DNA of 64,000 nt, taken from positions 463,482 to 527,481 of the forward strand of contig JBEVXH010000004.1 of NCBI GenBank assembly GCA_040506195.1, written 5' to 3'. The stretch is from Thiodiazotropha sp040506195. GTDB taxonomy: Bacteria > Pseudomonadota > Gammaproteobacteria > Chromatiales > Chromatiaceae. Below, piece by piece: positions 1 through 9,446 of this stretch (position 1 is its first letter; every line of letters begins with the position of its first letter). Below the pieces are notes generated by a model, which worked only from the letters and a program-made list of their open reading frames with translations, was not told where the DNA came from and searched no databases. The translations under genes and the position numbers were made by a program.

Positions 1-1
1 G

Positions 2-562
2 GCGCTGTTGGCCGGCGACAAGGAGAGTGGCGTCACCATCATGCGGATGGAGGCCGGCCTCGACACCGGACCGATGCTGTATGCCTTGAAGACGCCGATT
101 CATGACGATGATACCGGTGGTACCCTGCATGACCGCTTGGCGCTGTTGGGCGCGCGGGCGCTGGTGACCTGTCTGCCCGATCTGGCCGATGGCAGACTGC
201 AAGCCGAAATCCAGGACGAGCATCTGGCCAACTATGCCGGTAAGCTGGAAAAACAGGAGGGATTGATCGACTGGACACGACCCGCTGCAGAGATTGACCG
301 CAAGGTGCGGGCCTTTAATCCGTGGCCCGTGGCCCAATGCCGCTACGACGACAGGGTAATGCGAATCTGGCAGGCGCAGCCATTGAGCGAAGGGTGTGCC
401 GCCAAGCCGGGGGAGGTATTGCGTAGTGGGAAACCCGGCATCGACGTTGCCACCGGCGATGGGGTTTTGCGAATCACCCAACTGCAGATGCCGGGAAAAC
501 GTGCCATGTCCGCCGCCGATTTTCTCAATGCCCACTCGATGGATGGCGTGGTATTGGGGTGA
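2..562 (+). CDS. fmt: Methionyl-tRNA formyltransferase, C-terminal part (cut by window edge)
   Basis: Transfers a formyl group from 10-formyl-tetrahydrofolate to methionyl-tRNA for translation initiation in the cytosol. The reading frame is open to the left edge, so the N-terminal part of the catalytic domain lies outside. What is visible starts in the formyltransferase core (GVTIMRMEAGLDTGPML is a family signature) and runs through the linker into the C-terminal tRNA-binding domain (KVRAFNPWPVAQ). The stop TGA lies next to possible rsmB starts, consistent with the widespread fmt-rsmB operon. Identification is firm; the start is unknown. Confidence 0.95.
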   Translation, partial: ALLAGDKESGVTIMRMEAGLDTGPMLYALKTPIHDDDTGGTLHDRLALLGARALVTCLPDLADGRLQAEIQDEHLANYAGKLEKQEGLIDWTRPAAEIDRKVRAFNPWPVAQCRYDDRVMRIWQAQPLSEGCAAKPGEVLRSGKPGIDVATGDGVLRITQLQMPGKRAMSAADFLNAHSMDGVVLG

Positions 563-582
563 TGCCGGCCGGCGCGGGGACA

Positions 583-1890
583 ATGAAATCCGGAGACCCG
601 CGCCTGGTTTCTGCCTTTGTGATTCAGAAGGTGCTGGCGGGGCGTTCCCTATCGGAACTGCTGCCGCAATATCTGGGACAGCTTGAGGACAGTCGTGACA
701 GGGGATTGGTTCAGGCGATCTGTTTCGGTGTGATGCGCAGCTATCTCAAGCTGCATTTTATACAACGCCAATTAATGGCGAAGCCGTTGAAATCGAGGGA
801 CCGGGACATCGAAGCCCTGATTTTGATCGGACTTTATCAGCTCCTCTATCTCCGGGTCGGCGACCATGCCGCGATACATGAAACAGCCGGTGCGGCGAAC
901 AAGCTCCGCAAGTGTTGGGCGGTAGGCCTGATCAATGGTGTGCTGCGCAATTTCCAGCGTCGGCGGGAGGGCTTGATCGAAGCCCTTGAGGATGAGCCGG
1001 AGGCACGCTATGCCATGCCGGGCTGGTTGCTGCATGCGCTGCAGACCCAATGGCCTGAGAGCTGGCGGCAGCGTGTAGAGGCGCTCAACTCTCATCCGCC
1101 CATGAGCCTCAGGGTCAACCAGCAAATCAACTCCCGCGATGACTATCTCGATCTGTTGCGGAAGAATGGTATCGATGCCGAGCCCATACTCCGGGTCGAG
1201 AGCGGCATCAACCTGACCAGGGCCATGGATGTGGAGAGCCTGCCCGGTTTTGCCCGGGGTTGTGTCTCGGTACAGGACGGCGCCGCCCAGCTGGCGGCCG
1301 GCCTGTTGGATTTACAGCCCGGACAACATGTGCTGGATGCCTGCGCCGCCCCTGGCGGCAAAAGCTGCCATATGCTGGAGATGGAGCCGGAAATCGAATT
1401 GACGGCTTTGGACAGCGATACCGAGCGTCTGCGGCGGGTCAGTGAAAATCTGTCACGCATCGGACGCCGGGCGACTCTCCGGCAGGGAGATGCCGCCGAC
1501 CCCGGTGGATCCTGGACCAGTCAGTGTTATGATCGAATTCTGTTGGATCTGCCCTGCTCGGCAACGGGTGTCATCCGCCGCCATCCGGATATCAAGTATC
1601 TGCGCAGGGAGACGGATATCATCAATCTGGTGAAACTTCAGAACAAAATTCTGGACACGGTATGGCGGTTGTTGAAACCGGGTGGTGTGATGCTCTATGC
1701 AACCTGTTCAATCCTGCCCCAGGAGAATGAAATGCAGCTGCAGCAATTTCTCAGCCGGCAGGCCGACGCAAAGGAGGATGTGATGGATGTGCCCTGGGGA
1801 GAGGCCAGATCCGTAGGGCGCCAGATCGCTCCCGGTGAGGACGGTCTCGACGGTTTTTATTACGCACGCCTGATAAAAAGAGCCACATGA
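583..1890 (+). CDS. rsmB: 16S rRNA m5C967 methyltransferase RsmB
   Basis: Methylates cytosine 967 of 16S rRNA using S-adenosylmethionine. About 435 residues from this start: an N-terminal NusB-like RNA-binding domain, then a Rossmann methyltransferase domain with the SAM loop DACAAPGGKS, the release cysteine in DLPCSATGVIRRHPD and the nucleophilic cysteine in YATCSILPQEN. Starts at 559 (GTG), 562 (ATG) and 583 (ATG) are possible; 583 is preferred because MKSGDPRLVSAFVI lines up with the usual RsmB N-terminus, while 562 would overlap the fmt stop. The DUF4390 gene overlaps its 3' end by 4 bases. Confidence 0.93.
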   Translation: MKSGDPRLVSAFVIQKVLAGRSLSELLPQYLGQLEDSRDRGLVQAICFGVMRSYLKLHFIQRQLMAKPLKSRDRDIEALILIGLYQLLYLRVGDHAAIHETAGAANKLRKCWAVGLINGVLRNFQRRREGLIEALEDEPEARYAMPGWLLHALQTQWPESWRQRVEALNSHPPMSLRVNQQINSRDDYLDLLRKNGIDAEPILRVESGINLTRAMDVESLPGFARGCVSVQDGAAQLAAGLLDLQPGQHVLDACAAPGGKSCHMLEMEPEIELTALDSDTERLRRVSENLSRIGRRATLRQGDAADPGGSWTSQCYDRILLDLPCSATGVIRRHPDIKYLRRETDIINLVKLQNKILDTVWRLLKPGGVMLYATCSILPQENEMQLQQFLSRQADAKEDVMDVPWGEARSVGRQIAPGEDGLDGFYYARLIKRAT

Positions 1891-2435
1891 AGAGAGGACC
1901 CTACTGGTGGTTGCCGCTTTTGCTGATGTTGCCGCTGATGCAGGCTACGGCCTTCACCATCAAGGATGTTCAGATCATTCAAGTCGACAACGTCTATCAG
2001 CTGAATGCCCGAATCGACTATCAATTAAGTGAACAGGCCCACGAGGCGCTGAACAGCGGTGTGCCGCTGACCTTGAAAGTGCAACTTCTGGTGGAGAAGG
2101 TGTGGCGTGGATTCTGGGAACCGAGCCCATTCACGACCACCTTGAGTTTTCAGATTCGCTACCATGCCTTGACGGAGCTCTATCGAATCGTTGACGGACA
2201 GACAGGAGATGAACAGAATTTCGTCACCCAGGATGCGGCGCTGCACGCATTGGGTGAGATCACCAATCTACCCATGGTCAGCCCGGTAAAACTGGCGCCC
2301 GGAGAGGCTTATCAGCTACGTTTGCGCGCCGATCTAGACATAGAATCCCTGCCCCTGCCTCTACAGCCGTTGGCCTACCTTGGCAGGGGTTGGAAACTGA
2401 CGACAGGATGGTCCCAATGGCCCCTTCAACCTTGA
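1887..2435 (+). CDS. DUF4390 family exported protein
   Basis: A 182-residue protein of the DUF4390 family, function unknown. It opens with a clear signal peptide (MKRGPYWWLPLLLMLPLMQATA), then a beta-rich domain expected in the periplasm. The gene begins on the ATGA overlap with rsmB and its 3' end overlaps the start region of the histidine kinase gene. In gammaproteobacteria this family commonly sits just before an ntrY-like kinase, so a role with that sensor (envelope sensing) is plausible but inferred from position only. Confidence 0.8.
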   Translation: MKRGPYWWLPLLLMLPLMQATAFTIKDVQIIQVDNVYQLNARIDYQLSEQAHEALNSGVPLTLKVQLLVEKVWRGFWEPSPFTTTLSFQIRYHALTELYRIVDGQTGDEQNFVTQDAALHALGEITNLPMVSPVKLAPGEAYQLRLRADLDIESLPLPLQPLAYLGRGWKLTTGWSQWPLQP

Positions 2436-4606
2436 GCCGACTACGTCTGGGAGGGCTCTCCGTCGGCCTGTTGCTGATACTGCTGCTGGTGAGCCTGCAC
2501 CTGATGAGCAGCGCGGTTCAGAACTCCGCCGACTTGAGCCGCTACTTTGTCCCGCTGCTGATATTCAACCTGGCGGGCATGTTCGTACTGTTCGTACTGA
2601 TCACCTACAACTCGATACGCCTGATTCGCCAATATCTGAGGCACAGCGCAGGTTCCCGGCTGACCCTGCGCATGGTGTTGATCTTTACCTTGATCTCCCT
2701 GCTTCCGGTGGGTGTGGTCTATTACTACTCCTTCAGTTTTCTACAAGGGGGTATCGACAGCTGGTTTGACGTGCAGATCGACCAGGCCATGCAGGATGCG
2801 AGGGATTTGGCCCAGGCTTCTTTGTCCCTCAATCAGAGGGTCTGGCTGAAATATACGGAACAGCAATTGCTCAGTATCGCGGACACCTCCGAATCGGCCC
2901 TCTCGCTGACGATTGCGAAACTGCGTCAGCAATCGGGCGCGCTGGAGCTCTCTCTCAGCGATCCTGCCGGGCAGATCATTGCCTACTCCAATGCCGTGGC
3001 GGATGAGCTGGTGCCGGCCAAACCGGATGATTACATCATGCAGCGGCTGCGCGAGGGCAACAGCTATGTCGGATTGGCGAGGGAGAAGGATGAGTTGATG
3101 ATTCGGGTCGCCGTGGCGGACCCGCTCGGGCGCCCCTTTATTATTCAGGGGCTCTATCCCGCATCGGAAAGGGTGAGTGCCTTGTCGGAGAAGCTGGAAG
3201 TGGCCTATAACCGCTACAAGGAGCTTTCCTTCTTGCGTCAATCACTGAAACGCAACTTCTCCCTGACCCTGTTTCTGGTGTTGATGTTCGCCATGTTGTC
3301 AGCGGTCTGGGCCGCTTTCTTCTCGGCCAGGCGCATGGTGGCGCCGATAGCGAACATCGCGGCCGGCACCAAGTCGGTTGCCGAGGGGGATTACGATCGG
3401 CGTCTGCCCGTCCCAAGGCGGGCGGACGAGCTTGCCTTCCTGGTCGCCTCATTCAATACCATGACCCGCCGCATCCGTCAGGCCAGGGATCAGGCCGCCG
3501 CGAGCCAGCGTGAAGTGGAGGGACAGCGCGCCTACCTTGAAACCGTCCTGGCCCGGCTCTCGTCCGGAGTGCTGACCTTTGATGCGCAACGTAAATTGCG
3601 CACGGCCAATCCGGCCGCTGAAAAGATCCTGAGCATCAATTTGGATAGGATGATCGATCTGCCGGTTCAGGCATTGGCCCTTGAGTCACCCATTTTGAGA
3701 CAGTTCGCCGAAGGTTTGGAGGTTCCATTACGCCAGATCGACAAGGAGTGGCGCGGCGAATTGACCCTGTTTGGCGGTGAGGGGCGTAAGGTCTTGATCT
3801 GCAGGGCCACGCCTTTCGCCCAGCCCAATGGACGCAAAGGTCATATCGTTTTGTTCGATGACGTAACGGCTCTGATTCGTGCTCAGCGGGATGCTGCCTG
3901 GGGTGAAGTGGCACGGCGTCTGGCCCACGAGATAAAAAATCCGTTGACGCCTATCCAGCTTTCGGCAGAGCGCTTGCGCCATAAATATCTCAAGGATATG
4001 CCGAAGAAAGATGCCGAGGTGCTCGATCGCGCGACCCATACCATCGTACAGCAAGTAGAAGCCATGAAGAGCATGGTCAACGACTTTTCCGAGTATGCCC
4101 GTCCACCGCAAATGGAGCTGAAGCCGATCAAGCCGGATACCCTGATCGGGGAGATTGTGGACCTCTATCGGGGTACTCATGGGGTGGGGTTTGAAATTGA
4201 CCTGTCGGCCACTAACGCCAGGATAGAGGCGGATCCCCTGCGTATACGTCAAGTTGTACACAATCTTGTTAAAAACGCCGTCGAGGCGTTGGAGGGCAAG
4301 AAGCGGGGTAAGGTCTCCCTTGTCTCCAGGGTTCTGAGTAGGGATGACCACCCATACTATGAATTGCGCGTGCAGGATAATGGTCCGGGCTTTGCTGAGG
4401 CGATGATTCAAGAGCTCTTCGAACCCTATGTCACAACCAAACCTAAGGGAACCGGATTGGGTTTGGCGATCGTAAAGAAGATTGTTGAGGAACATGGCGG
4501 TATCATCTGGGCGGAAAACTGTGATAAAGGGGCCTGTATGGTGGTACAACTGCCGATGCTGCTGGACTTGGCTCGAGAGAGTGCAACAGAGGAGAGTGAA
4601 GTATGA
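2408..4606 (+). CDS. ntrY: NtrY-like membrane sensor histidine kinase
   Basis: Sensor kinase of about 732 residues, the partner of the response regulator that overlaps it by 4 bases. Visible parts in order: three transmembrane segments in the first ~110 residues, a periplasmic sensor region, another membrane segment near residue 290, a HAMP linker, a PAS domain, a HisKA domain with the phosphoacceptor His in ARRLAHEIKNPLTP, and a HATPase domain with N, G1 and G2 boxes (HNLVKNAVEAL, DNGPGF, GTGLGLAI). The ATG at 2408 has an upstream GACAGG; a TTG at 2390 and an ATG at 2417 are alternatives. NtrY proteins sense envelope or redox/nitrogen signals; the signal here is unknown. Confidence 0.88.
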   Translation: MVPMAPSTLSRLRLGGLSVGLLLILLLVSLHLMSSAVQNSADLSRYFVPLLIFNLAGMFVLFVLITYNSIRLIRQYLRHSAGSRLTLRMVLIFTLISLLPVGVVYYYSFSFLQGGIDSWFDVQIDQAMQDARDLAQASLSLNQRVWLKYTEQQLLSIADTSESALSLTIAKLRQQSGALELSLSDPAGQIIAYSNAVADELVPAKPDDYIMQRLREGNSYVGLAREKDELMIRVAVADPLGRPFIIQGLYPASERVSALSEKLEVAYNRYKELSFLRQSLKRNFSLTLFLVLMFAMLSAVWAAFFSARRMVAPIANIAAGTKSVAEGDYDRRLPVPRRADELAFLVASFNTMTRRIRQARDQAAASQREVEGQRAYLETVLARLSSGVLTFDAQRKLRTANPAAEKILSINLDRMIDLPVQALALESPILRQFAEGLEVPLRQIDKEWRGELTLFGGEGRKVLICRATPFAQPNGRKGHIVLFDDVTALIRAQRDAAWGEVARRLAHEIKNPLTPIQLSAERLRHKYLKDMPKKDAEVLDRATHTIVQQVEAMKSMVNDFSEYARPPQMELKPIKPDTLIGEIVDLYRGTHGVGFEIDLSATNARIEADPLRIRQVVHNLVKNAVEALEGKKRGKVSLVSRVLSRDDHPYYELRVQDNGPGFAEAMIQELFEPYVTTKPKGTGLGLAIVKKIVEEHGGIIWAENCDKGACMVVQLPMLLDLARESATEESEV

Positions 4607-5973
4607 GTCGCGCCTATATCCTGGTTGTGGATGATGAGCCTGACATCCGCAACCTGGTAAAAGAGATTCTACAGGATGAATCCTACGAGGTTGCGATGGC
4701 TGAGGACGGGAAATCGGCCCGCCAGGCGCTGCGGGATCGTCGCCCTGAGCTGATCCTGCTCGATATCTGGATGCCCGATGTGGATGGCATCACCCTGTTG
4801 AAAGAGTGGGGTGAGAATGAGGGACTGCCCTGTCCGGTGATCATGATGTCGGGTCATGGCACGGTGGAGACCGCCGTCGAAGCCACTCGATTGGGAGCCT
4901 ATGATTTTCTGGAGAAGCCACTCTCTTTGGCTAAGTTGTTATTGACGGTCAATCGCGCCTTGGAGGCGGAACAGCTCAAGCAGGAGAATGTCGGGCTGAA
5001 ACGCCATATACATGCCGTGCATGAGCCGACCGGCAGAAGCCCGGTGATGCAGCGTCTGCGTGAGCAGGTAAAAAGGATTGCCCAACACGACACCTGGGTG
5101 CTGGTGACCGGAGAGCCCGGCAGTGGCCGCGAAACCCTGGCGCGCTATCTCCACTCGCAGAGCGTTCGCAGCGACCGCCCCTTTGTGGAGGTCAATGTCA
5201 GCTCGATTGTGAAGGGGAATGCCGCACAAGAGTTGTTTGGTAGTGAAAGTGACGGACGTATCCACTACGGACGACTTGAGCAGGCCGTGGGAGGGACCCT
5301 GTTCCTGGATGAAGTGGCCGATATGGATCTGGAGGCTCAATCACAATTGGTGGGTGCGCTGGATACCGGTCGTTTCCTGCGGGTTGGCGGCACTGATCCG
5401 GTGAGTATCGATGTCAGGATCATTGCCGCCACACAACATAATCTGGAAGAGGCGGTGCAAGAGGGAACATTTCGTGAGGATCTATTCTATCATCTCAATG
5501 TGGTGCCCCTGCATGTGCCGCCATTGCGCGAACATGCGGAGGATGTCCCGGAGCTGCTCAACTTCTATGTGGACTGGTATGTAAACCATGAAAAGCTGCC
5601 CTATCGGCACTTCAACGTGGGAGCGCAAAATACCCTGCGCAACCATCCTTGGCACGGCAATGTCCGGGAATTGAAAAATCTGGTGCAGCGGTTACTGATC
5701 CTGGGCGCCGGCAACGAGATTTCCCAGGAGGAGGTGGAAGCGGCGCTGGGAGCGCCCGATGTGGGGACTTCCCTGGGTGGACTGGAATCCCTGGTCACCT
5801 TCGATCAACCCCTGCGACAGGCCAGAGAGGAGTTCGAAAAGGTCTACCTGGAGTATCAGTTGCGTCAGCACGAAGGCAATATCTCGCGCATGGCGAAAGA
5901 GGTGGGCATGGAGCGGACCCATCTATACCGTAAATTGAAATCCCTGGAGATCGAATTCAAAGACAAGCGGTGA
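4603..5973 (+). CDS. ntrX: NtrX-like response regulator with atypical AAA+ domain
   Basis: A 456-residue regulator: receiver domain (acidic pocket D10-D11, phosphoacceptor D54, K105 region), AAA+ domain from about residue 143, Fis-type DNA-binding helix-turn-helix at the C-terminus (EGNISRMAKEVGMERTHLYRK). Two classical sigma-54 activator features are missing: the Walker A motif reads GEPGSGRE (Lys to Arg at 176), and the GAFTGA loop expected after LFG is replaced by SESDGRIHYGRLEQA. Walker B (FLDEVAD) is present. Absence of GAFTGA has been noted for NtrX-type regulators, so it probably acts without sigma-54. Translationally coupled to the kinase gene. Confidence 0.87.
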   Translation: MSRAYILVVDDEPDIRNLVKEILQDESYEVAMAEDGKSARQALRDRRPELILLDIWMPDVDGITLLKEWGENEGLPCPVIMMSGHGTVETAVEATRLGAYDFLEKPLSLAKLLLTVNRALEAEQLKQENVGLKRHIHAVHEPTGRSPVMQRLREQVKRIAQHDTWVLVTGEPGSGRETLARYLHSQSVRSDRPFVEVNVSSIVKGNAAQELFGSESDGRIHYGRLEQAVGGTLFLDEVADMDLEAQSQLVGALDTGRFLRVGGTDPVSIDVRIIAATQHNLEEAVQEGTFREDLFYHLNVVPLHVPPLREHAEDVPELLNFYVDWYVNHEKLPYRHFNVGAQNTLRNHPWHGNVRELKNLVQRLLILGAGNEISQEEVEAALGAPDVGTSLGGLESLVTFDQPLRQAREEFEKVYLEYQLRQHEGNISRMAKEVGMERTHLYRKLKSLEIEFKDKR

Positions 5974-6453
5974 TTGAAGAAGGTCCGCAAATGAACGCGA
6001 ATAAACGCAAATGTTGTTATGGGGGTGGCTTGCCGCACCCGATGCGCCAAAAAGACCGCTGACCTGAATGCGGCTCATACTGCCGGTAGTTTTAACAGTT
6101 TTGTAGTTAACCCTGATCCGGGAGACCGCTTCGAAACGGTCTTCGAACAGGTTCCGTAAATGGTTGGTCGCCCCGATCTCTGAGAATGAGTAATCTGCCT
6201 GTAGTGCTTTGTCACTCATATAGTTCGGGTGGGCACAAAAGGTATAGGTTTGGTAGCAGATCAAACAAGGGTTCCAGGTGACAATTATCGCCAAACAGCG
6301 TCATATCTATATCGCCTATATGAATGCTATATTTCAAACAGATATAGTGGTAACCACCAGAGCCTATTGGATTAGCATTTACAGGCCCTAAGGCAGATAG
6401 GTCAGTCTGATCTGTGTGCCGGCAGGCCTTAAACAACAACACCCGATGAAACA
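5974..6453. other. 480-base gap between ntrX and trkA
   Basis: No convincing gene. The left part holds one copy of the dispersed GTCCGCAAAT element (5983 to about 6060). Further right is a small hairpin, GACCG/CGGTC, near 6122-6140. The remaining sequence is the presumed trkA promoter region, where I could not pick out a clear -35/-10 pair. Short frames on the minus strand here only translate the repeat. Confidence 0.6.
5983..6060 (+). repeat. Dispersed intergenic inverted-repeat element, copy A (one end)
   Basis: Begins with GTCCGCAAATGAACGCGAAT and continues into ACGCAAAT, then an inner GGGTGGCTTGCCGCACCC core hairpin. The same end sequence recurs at 16536, 59213 and 62321, each between genes. 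This copy lacks the matching right-hand end, so its right border is approximate. Confidence 0.7.
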
Positions 6454-7827
6454 ATGAAAATAATTATTCTCGGTGCCGGTCAGGTGGGTCGCTCGGTAGC
6501 CAATGCGCTGGTAAGCGAAGCGAACGATATCACCGTGGTCGACCAGGATGAGCAACTGTTGATGGACCTGCAGAACCGGCTCGATCTAGGTACGGTCAGG
6601 GGCCATGCGGGTCATCCGGATGTGTTGCGCAGGGCGGGCGCCGAGGATGCGGATATGATTCTGGCGGTCACCAACAGCGACGAGACCAATATGGTCGCCT
6701 GCCAGATTGCCTACACCCTGTTCCATACCCCGACCAAGATCGCCCGGGTGCGGGCACAGGGTTATCTCGATTATCCCCGCCTGTTCGAACAGAGCGCAGT
6801 GCCGGTCGATGTGTTGATCAGCCCGGAGCAGTTGGTAACCGACTACATACTCAAACTGATCGAATATCCGGGGGCCCTGCAGGTGCTCGATTTCGCGGAT
6901 GGCAGGGTCAGGTTGGTGGCGGTAAAGGCCTACCATGACGGTCCTCTGGTGGGGAATGCACTCAGCGCGCTGTATGAGCACATGCCGAATGTAGATGCGC
7001 GGGTCGCCGCCATCTACCGCGAGGGTGAGGTGATAATCCCCAGAGGGGATACCGTAATAGAGGTTCAAGACGAAGTGTTCTTTATCGCCGCGGCGGAGAA
7101 CATCCGTTCAGTGATGAGTGAGCTGCGCAAGATGGAGAAGCCCTATCGGCGACTGCTGCTTGCGGGTGGTGGGAATATCGGCAGGCGTTTGGCCTCATCC
7201 CTGGAACAGAAATATCGGGTCAAACTCATCGAAAACGATAAAGTGCGGGCGAGAGAGATTGCCGAACGACTCGAATTGACCATAGTTTTGCATGGTGATG
7301 CGGCGGATGAGAATCTGCTGCTGGAGGAGAATATCGAAAATACGGACGTGTTCTGCGCCGTGACCAATGACGATGAAGACAATATTCTCTCCGCCATGCT
7401 GGCCAAACGTCTGGGCGCCGCAAGGGTGATGGCGTTGATCAATCGTCCCTCATACGTCGACCTGGTGCAGAGTGAAACCATCGATATCGCCATATCGCCC
7501 CAGCAAGCCACCATCGGTACCTTGCTGACCCATGTACGGCGCGGTGATGTGGTGCAGGTGCACTCGCTTCGGCGCGGCGCCGCTGAAGCGATCGAGGCGG
7601 TGGCCCATGGAGACAGAGGTTCGTCGAAGGTGGTCGGACGTGCCATCGAAGAGATTAAACTGCCCAGCGGCACCACTATTGGGGCGGTCGTGCGGGGAGA
7701 TGAGGTGCTGATCGCCCATCACGATACCATGATCGAGAGTGACGACCACGTCATCTTGTTCCTGGTGGACAAACGAAAAATCCGCGATGTGGAAAAACTC
7801 TTCCAGGTCGGTGTGACCTTCCTGTAA
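6454..7827 (+). CDS. trkA: Trk potassium uptake regulator TrkA
   Basis: A 457-residue peripheral membrane protein that gates the TrkH potassium channel by binding NAD(H) or nucleotides. It has the full duplicated layout of TrkA: two RCK units, each a Rossmann fold followed by a TrkA-C domain. The nucleotide loops are ILGAGQVGRSVA at the N-terminus and LAGGGNIGRRLA in the middle. Length matches the E. coli protein. trkH follows after 15 bases, so the pair is an operon. Confidence 0.95.
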   Translation: MKIIILGAGQVGRSVANALVSEANDITVVDQDEQLLMDLQNRLDLGTVRGHAGHPDVLRRAGAEDADMILAVTNSDETNMVACQIAYTLFHTPTKIARVRAQGYLDYPRLFEQSAVPVDVLISPEQLVTDYILKLIEYPGALQVLDFADGRVRLVAVKAYHDGPLVGNALSALYEHMPNVDARVAAIYREGEVIIPRGDTVIEVQDEVFFIAAAENIRSVMSELRKMEKPYRRLLLAGGGNIGRRLASSLEQKYRVKLIENDKVRAREIAERLELTIVLHGDAADENLLLEENIENTDVFCAVTNDDEDNILSAMLAKRLGAARVMALINRPSYVDLVQSETIDIAISPQQATIGTLLTHVRRGDVVQVHSLRRGAAEAIEAVAHGDRGSSKVVGRAIEEIKLPSGTTIGAVVRGDEVLIAHHDTMIESDDHVILFLVDKRKIRDVEKLFQVGVTFL

Positions 7828-7842
7828 TCCAGGAAATCGAAT

Positions 7843-9294
7843 ATGCATCTTTTTGTGGTTCAACGAATTCTGGGTGTATTGCTGATGGTTTTCAGTCTCA
7901 GCATGCTTCCACCCCTTGGGATTTCGATGATGACCGGTGACGGCGCCCTGGTCGGCTTTACAGATGCGTTTGTCCTCACCCTGGGGCTCGGATTGGCATT
8001 CTGGGCTCCGGTACGCAATCGCCGCCAGGATTTACGGGTGCGAGACGGTTTTCTCGTCGTCGTGATGTTCTGGGGCGTGTTGGGGCTGACCGGTTCCCTT
8101 CCTTTCCTGTTTGCGGAAAACCATGACATGACGGTTACCGATGCGGTGTTCGAGTCTATATCGGGCCTCACCACTACCGGCGCCACGGTCATCGTCGGGA
8201 TCGATGAGCTGCCGGTCTCGATTCTCTACTACCGCCAGCAACTGCAGTGGCTGGGCGGGATGGGGATCATTGTACTGGCGGTGGCTGTACTGCCGATGTT
8301 GGGGGTCGGCGGCATGCAGCTCTACCGCGCCGAGACCCCGGGGCCGGTGAAAGACAACAAGTTGACGCCGCGTATCACGGAGACCGCCAAGGCGCTCTGG
8401 TATATCTATCTGGGGCTGACCCTCAGCTGTATGCTGGCCTATTGGTTGGGGGGCATGAAACCCTTTGACGCCATGGGACACGCCTTCTCGACCGTCGCCA
8501 TCGGTGGTTTTTCCACCCATGACGAGAGCATCGGTTATTACGACAGCACCCTGATCGAGATGATTGCCGTCATCTTCATGCTGCTATCCGGTGCTAACTT
8601 CGCCCTGCATTTCCTGGCCGTGCGCAGAAGATCGCTTCGTATCTATTTCGAGGATCCTGAATTTCGTGGCTATGTCACCACCCTGGCGATAGTGATCATT
8701 ATCGTCTCCGCCGCGCTCTATTTGATGGGGGTCTACGGGAACTGGGGAGAGTCGATCGTACGCGGATTGTTTCAGGCAGTGTCGATCGGGACCACTACCG
8801 GGTTCACCACGGCCGACTATTCCCTGTGGCCGGGATTCATATCCATTCTGCTGCTTTTTTCCAGTTTCGTCGGTGGTTGCGCCGGTTCCACCGGTGGCGG
8901 TATCAAAGTGATACGTTTTATGTTGTTGATCAAACAGGGTGTGCGTGAGATAAATCGTCTGATCCACCCGAATGCAGAGATTCCGATCCGTATCGGCGCA
9001 AAAACCATTCCATGGCGGATTGTGGATGCGGTGTGGGGATTCTTTGCCCTCTATGTGGCCAGCTTCGGCATTATGTATCTGGCCCTGGCATCCACCGGGC
9101 TCGATCTGATGACCTCATTCTCCGCGGTGGCGGCCAGTATCAACAATCTGGGACCCGGCCTGGCCGACGTGGGTGCGCACTATGCCAACCTCAACGATCC
9201 CGCCAAGTGGATACTTTGTTTCGCCATGCTGCTTGGGCGCTTGGAGATCTTTACCCTGCTGGTATTGCTGACCCCGGCCTTCTGGCGTAAGTGA
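7843..9294 (+). CDS. trkH: Trk potassium transporter membrane subunit TrkH
   Basis: A 483-residue inner-membrane potassium channel subunit of the Trk/Ktr/HKT family. Four pore-loop segments are visible with their filter-like stretches (SGLTTTGATV, VAIGGFSTHD, IGTTTGFTTADY, AASINNLGPGL), separated by pairs of hydrophobic helices; CAGSTGGGIKVIR is the loop after the third pore repeat. Works with TrkA encoded immediately upstream; no second trkH is seen in the window. Confidence 0.95.
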   Translation: MHLFVVQRILGVLLMVFSLSMLPPLGISMMTGDGALVGFTDAFVLTLGLGLAFWAPVRNRRQDLRVRDGFLVVVMFWGVLGLTGSLPFLFAENHDMTVTDAVFESISGLTTTGATVIVGIDELPVSILYYRQQLQWLGGMGIIVLAVAVLPMLGVGGMQLYRAETPGPVKDNKLTPRITETAKALWYIYLGLTLSCMLAYWLGGMKPFDAMGHAFSTVAIGGFSTHDESIGYYDSTLIEMIAVIFMLLSGANFALHFLAVRRRSLRIYFEDPEFRGYVTTLAIVIIIVSAALYLMGVYGNWGESIVRGLFQAVSIGTTTGFTTADYSLWPGFISILLLFSSFVGGCAGSTGGGIKVIRFMLLIKQGVREINRLIHPNAEIPIRIGAKTIPWRIVDAVWGFFALYVASFGIMYLALASTGLDLMTSFSAVAASINNLGPGLADVGAHYANLNDPAKWILCFAMLLGRLEIFTLLVLLTPAFWRK

Positions 9295-9300
9295 TCTGTT

Positions 9301-9393
9301 GCAAATGCATTGGCCGCTGATAAACGCTAATCACCGCGGATTTTCGCAAACTTGATTCATAATGAATAATCAAACGCATTTGCGTTATTGCGG
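9301..9393. repeat. Possible decayed relative of the intergenic repeat family
   Basis: The 150-base gap between the convergent trkH and yqaA-like genes holds GCAAATGC near 9301 and GCATTTGC near 9376 as inverted ends, with TGATAAACGCTAATC inside. It is similar in style to the GTCCGCAAAT elements but too divergent to assign confidently. It may serve as a weak bidirectional terminator. Confidence 0.35.
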
Positions 9394-9446
9394 TTTTAAC
9401 CAAAGGTGGAACCTGATTTAGACCGAATGGCTTAAGTATGGAGATG

